Shown here piece after piece: positions 61,401 to 64,000 of a DNA stretch of 64,000 nt. The stretch's first letter is position 1, and the number at the start of each line of letters is the position of its first letter. The notes beneath the pieces were generated by a model. It did no database searches. It was not told the origin of the DNA and was given only the letters and a program-made list of their open reading frames with translations. Made by a program: the position numbers and the translations under genes. Source of the DNA: Physcia stellaris (Eukaryota; Ascomycota; Lecanoromycetes; Caliciales; Physciaceae); NCBI GenBank assembly GCA_018902385.1, contig JABSSW010000002.1, forward strand, positions 1,426,001 to 1,490,000, given 5' to 3'.

Positions 61401-62770
61401 TTCATTTTTTTAATAATTGTGTCGTTGCATTGAATATGTACAAATGATTAATAAACATATTAAAAATATCAATTAATTTTTTCATGCGATGTTTTTTCAA
61501 TTCGTCGTCGTTTTTGTGTTAAAAAAATCACAAATTAAAGTTTGTGAATTACAATGAACATCGTTTTGAATTTTATTTTCGTTTTTATCGTATCGATTTT
61601 TTCGATTGATTACGATTTGTTCGATTTTGATAAAAATAATGTTCAAAAACGATTATCACGTTTATTCGACGTCATTGTCGTCGAAATTCATGATTTCAAC
61701 ATCAATCGAAATTTGATTTTCATTTTTTTTTTCATTCGAGAAATTCGCGAAACGCATAATTGAGAAATTTTCATTGACGCGAAACGAATCGATCATAAAA
61801 CGTAAAATTTGATTGATGTCGACGAATCGAAATTTCAAACATAACAACAAATTTTCAATAAAACGATATTGATTTGATTTTTTTTGTTGTGTAAAATATT
61901 GTTGAATTTTCACAATCGTATTTTTCAAACGCAATTGCAAATTGAACATCAAATTGTCGCGTTTGTGTTTTATTGCAATTGTTAAAATCGTCAAATATTG
62001 TTGAATTCGACGAACATATTTAAAAAAAATTAACGTACAAAATTTGCGAATCGACACGCACGTAAAACATTTGTCGTCGTGAAACGATCGAAAACATTGC
62101 GCAAATCAACGCGATCAATTGAAAACGCAAAATACATATTTCATGTTCGACATCGTCAAGTTTGCGTTTGACGCATTTTATACAACATTTTACACGAAAC
62201 GTGTTCACATCACGTTTAGAAAATTACAAGAATTAACACACGAAATCACGAAGTCAAATCAAATTTACAATTTTGATTTTGACGTCACGCGAAATCATTA
62301 CGTGTTTCAGTAACAACAATCAAAAAAGAAACAATAAATTTATTGTTGACAATATTGATATTGTACAAATTGTCAACGTCAACAAAGCACAATCTAAACG
62401 CGAAAAGCATTTTTATTAAATTGTTTCAAAATAATATTGAAAAAAAAAATGAAAAAATGATCGCAATGAATTTTTGTGTACGCGTCAAAACGTTAATCAA
62501 ATGTTTAACACATTCATCAAAACAAACAACGAACGCGATGAATCGCAAATGAAACGAAAAAAATTATACAACGAACGCGACAAAACGTTTGTTCAACGAC
62601 GACAAATTAATGTCGATTCGAACAATTGAATATTAATTTTTTTCATTTTACATTGAAAGCATAACAATGAATGAAATCGTCGTCACGTCATCGATTCATG
62701 AATTACAATGAACATTTCATCATTTGAATTACAATAAACATTTGTCATTAATAATGAAAATAATCATGTA
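61401..62770. other. AT-rich interval between G3 coding remnants and the right border
   Basis: Contains a degenerate minus-strand open frame (listed separately) and repeated GAATTACAATGAACAT strings at about 61543 and 62698, with a variant at about 62723. These could be parts of an LTR or a short tandem repeat. Confidence 0.4.
61662..62208 (-). pseudogene. Degenerate open frame with a CxxC..KRKLDD motif, not Gypsy pol
   Basis: Two overlapping minus-strand frames (62020-62208 and 61662-62057) give CIKCVKRKLDDVEHEICILR, a His/Cys arrangement, then SRRQMFYVRVDSQILYV and a longer basic, helical part. It does not match gag or pol of the elements here. It may be a mutated duplicated host gene or an accessory gene of a transposon. 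One frame change is needed near 62040. Confidence 0.35.
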
Positions 62771-63774
62771 AAAGTAAAAATGAATGAAAATCAAAACAAA
62801 TAGAACACAATCTATAAAAAAATATCCATTAAAATCGCTTAACGCGGGTGATCGATCGGGAAAAATTCTGGTCAATTCTGCACTCGTATTTCTTAAACCC
62901 GATAAATTCAACCAATACTTAATTTTTGTTCTCAATCGGGGCATACGCCAAGACCACTTCAAAACGCTTCAGCGACGTGCAATTACTTCACATTTTGCAC
63001 CCTAACCAACAATCACATATGATTCTGATCTATCCATCCAAAGTTATAGAGCAGAATCAGCGCATTCTAACGCTGTAACAATAACAGAAATCGGCTCATT
63101 ATCGCAATAGTTCTGAGACTTCGAAGACTCCGTCGCTGCCAAATGCCTGCCCGCGGAGCTGCTTCGCCCTAATGTTTGCAAAGCAACGATGCAATTTTCA
63201 TCATAACTCAATGCGCACTCGATGGATTTTCGATATTATTGATTATTTGAATAGAGCTCACTTCGAGCTTCAAAACGAGCCTTTGGTTGTAAGTTTTACT
63301 TTCTGGGTGCAAATGCTATTAAGGTGCGAAAGCCGCGAGGTCGCAGAGCAATGGCGGGATGTCGAGCTTCGCAATCTTATCAGATGCAGCCCTAACCCTG
63401 ATCGAGATCCAGAGAATTTTTTTTAAAAAAATTCCCCCGGGCCTACTTGTTTATTTATATTTGAAATGACGCAAAGAAATCGTCATCAAAACACAAATCG
63501 AAAAACAAAAAAACAAAAAAGCGATGTTCAAACGTCGATTCGAACTGTTACGGTAAACCTGCACATAGGGCTGGAGTCAGGATATCTTGACAAGAACGGA
63601 CTAGCGCCTTGGCGACCTGGCCCATATCTCGCACTCTGCCTTCTAGATAGTAACAATTCAACCACTTTATCCACCACATTATTATCCAATACGTTTTATC
63701 GTAACAAATGGTAGCATCATCATGTCGATCTAGACAGCTTCCATCGCTGTCTTGAACAGAGCAGCTTCTAGTTA
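62771..63774. other. Right border region of ordinary composition, no gene recognised
   Basis: CC, CT, AG and GG reappear from about 62770. An 84-codon frame at 63172-63426 (plus, ATG at 63172) has no recognisable motif. A small AT-rich patch at about 63420-63545 begins with a T8/A7 palindrome-like run. Confidence 0.4.
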
Positions 63775-63963
63775 CCGTGTAACGCCTAGCTGCCGTGCAG
63801 TTCTAACTCCCGTGGAGTACCTAATCCAGCAGACGATAATTGCTGCAACTCCCGTGGAGTATCTAGTCAGGCCTGACGATAACGACCCCAATTGCTCTGC
63901 AACGCCTAGCTTTCGAGCACCTATCGAGTCAGAAAACCTAGCTTTCAAGCATCTAGCCAATCG
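63775..63963. repeat. Degenerate minisatellite / short interspersed repeat units
   Basis: AACGCCTAGC occurs at 63781 and 63901 (120 bp apart). AACTCCCGTGGAGTA occurs at 63805 and 63847 (42 bp apart). CCTAGCTTTC(G/A)AGCA occurs at 63905 and 63937 (32 bp apart). GACGATAA occurs at 63832 and 63875. The units are interleaved, so a higher-order repeat is likely. It continues toward the window end. Confidence 0.7.
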
Positions 63964-64000
63964 GCACCAGAATACCTTGTCACGAACCCAGAACCAAATA

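Larger units (their letters stand above)
24190..62770. repeat. AT-rich RIP-like block (about 38.6 kb) of mutated LTR retrotransposons
   Basis: Composition changes sharply at both ends. Inside, C is almost always followed by A or G, and G is almost always preceded by T or C. In six 60-base lines counted by hand (starting 33181, 37381, 37441, 37501, 50041, 57361) all 37 C on the plus strand are in CpA (20) or CpG (17), with none in CpC or CpT. Rare exceptions exist (for example near 26571-26578 and 33790-33835). Coding remnants of Ty3/Gypsy gag, protease, reverse transcriptase, RNase H and integrase are recognisable on both strands, with stops. This fits C-to-T mutation of repeats on both strands. 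The stretches without recognised remnants (24190-25290, 44800-46030, 54590-56400) show the same composition and are unassigned. Confidence 0.92.

Noticed and set aside
24190-62770. UV-type (dipyrimidine) mutation as the cause of the AT block
   Set aside because: UV damage would also remove TpC, but TCA and TCG are abundant throughout.
24190-62770. APOBEC-like deamination
   Set aside because: Those enzymes read the 5' neighbour (TC or CC) and usually act on one strand. Here the 3' neighbour matters and both strands are affected equally.
24190-62770. Mitochondrial DNA insert or organellar sequence
   Set aside because: AT-rich, but coding remnants are Gypsy gag-pol on both strands; no mitochondrial genes, and CpG is well kept.
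24190-62770. CRISPR array or bacterial features
   Set aside because: Spliced genes and LTR retrotransposons show a fungal genome; the repeats are LTRs, not spaced short repeats.
63172-63426. 84-codon gene in the right border
   Set aside because: No recognisable motif, and it ends in a T8/A7 run; could be chance.
62771-64000. Telomere or subtelomere at the right edge
   Set aside because: No TTAGGG-type repeats are present.

Overview
The window looks like a nuclear contig from a filamentous ascomycete (Pezizomycotina). Genes in the left third have short introns of about 47-190 bp with GT..AG ends, densities typical of fungi, and recognisable conserved proteins (UBA4, SLX9, cytochrome c1, a fungal-type DAHP synthase). 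The window is strongly two-part: gene-bearing DNA of ordinary composition at 1-24,190, an extremely AT-rich block at about 24,190-62,770, and a return to ordinary composition at 62,770-64,000. No species can be named from the sequence alone.

Left part. UBA4 (partial, minus) and SLX9 (plus) are divergent. Then come a proline-rich hypothetical gene (plus), a multi-C2H2 zinc-finger gene (minus), and cytochrome c1 CYT1 (minus, five exons), which is divergent from an ARO3/ARO4-type DAHP synthase (plus, five exons) whose promoter carries a perfect TGAGTCA site. An RS/H-rich protein, a small serine-rich protein and an atypical SDR-type NAD-dependent epimerase follow. Two large tandem paralogous genes, A (16,320-19,512) and B (20,272-23,411), form a family I do not recognise. 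They share four motif blocks and one intron position. Exon structures were rebuilt by joining frames at splice signals. Several true starts differ from the longest open frame because that frame begins at TTG or GTG.

AT-rich block. It contains no intact gene. It is a mosaic of mutated Ty3/Gypsy LTR retrotransposons: (i) a 3'-end fragment on the minus strand (25,395-~29,015); (ii) an older minus-strand element (~29,018-~44,790) split by (iii) a full-length plus-strand element (32,129-39,666) with 217-bp LTRs and a perfect 5-bp target duplication; (iv) a 3'-end fragment (~46,032-47,074) abutting (v) a second full-length element of the same family in reverse (47,075-54,584); and (vi) a different, chromodomain-bearing Gypsy element on the plus strand (~56,400-61,400).

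The most notable signal is the mutation spectrum of this block. It resembles RIP (repeat-induced point mutation) in being C-to-T on both strands and confined to repeats. However, surviving C is almost always followed by A or G, and surviving G is preceded by T or C: CpC, CpT, GpG and ApG are nearly absent while CpA and CpG remain. Classical Neurospora RIP removes CpA, so this looks like a RIP-like process with a different (CpY) preference. One consequence is that Gln codons survive and nearly all new stops are TGA from Trp codons, leaving fairly long open frames in dead elements. Standard RIP indices would probably miss it.

Right edge. The last 1.2 kb has normal composition, no recognised gene, and a degenerate minisatellite.
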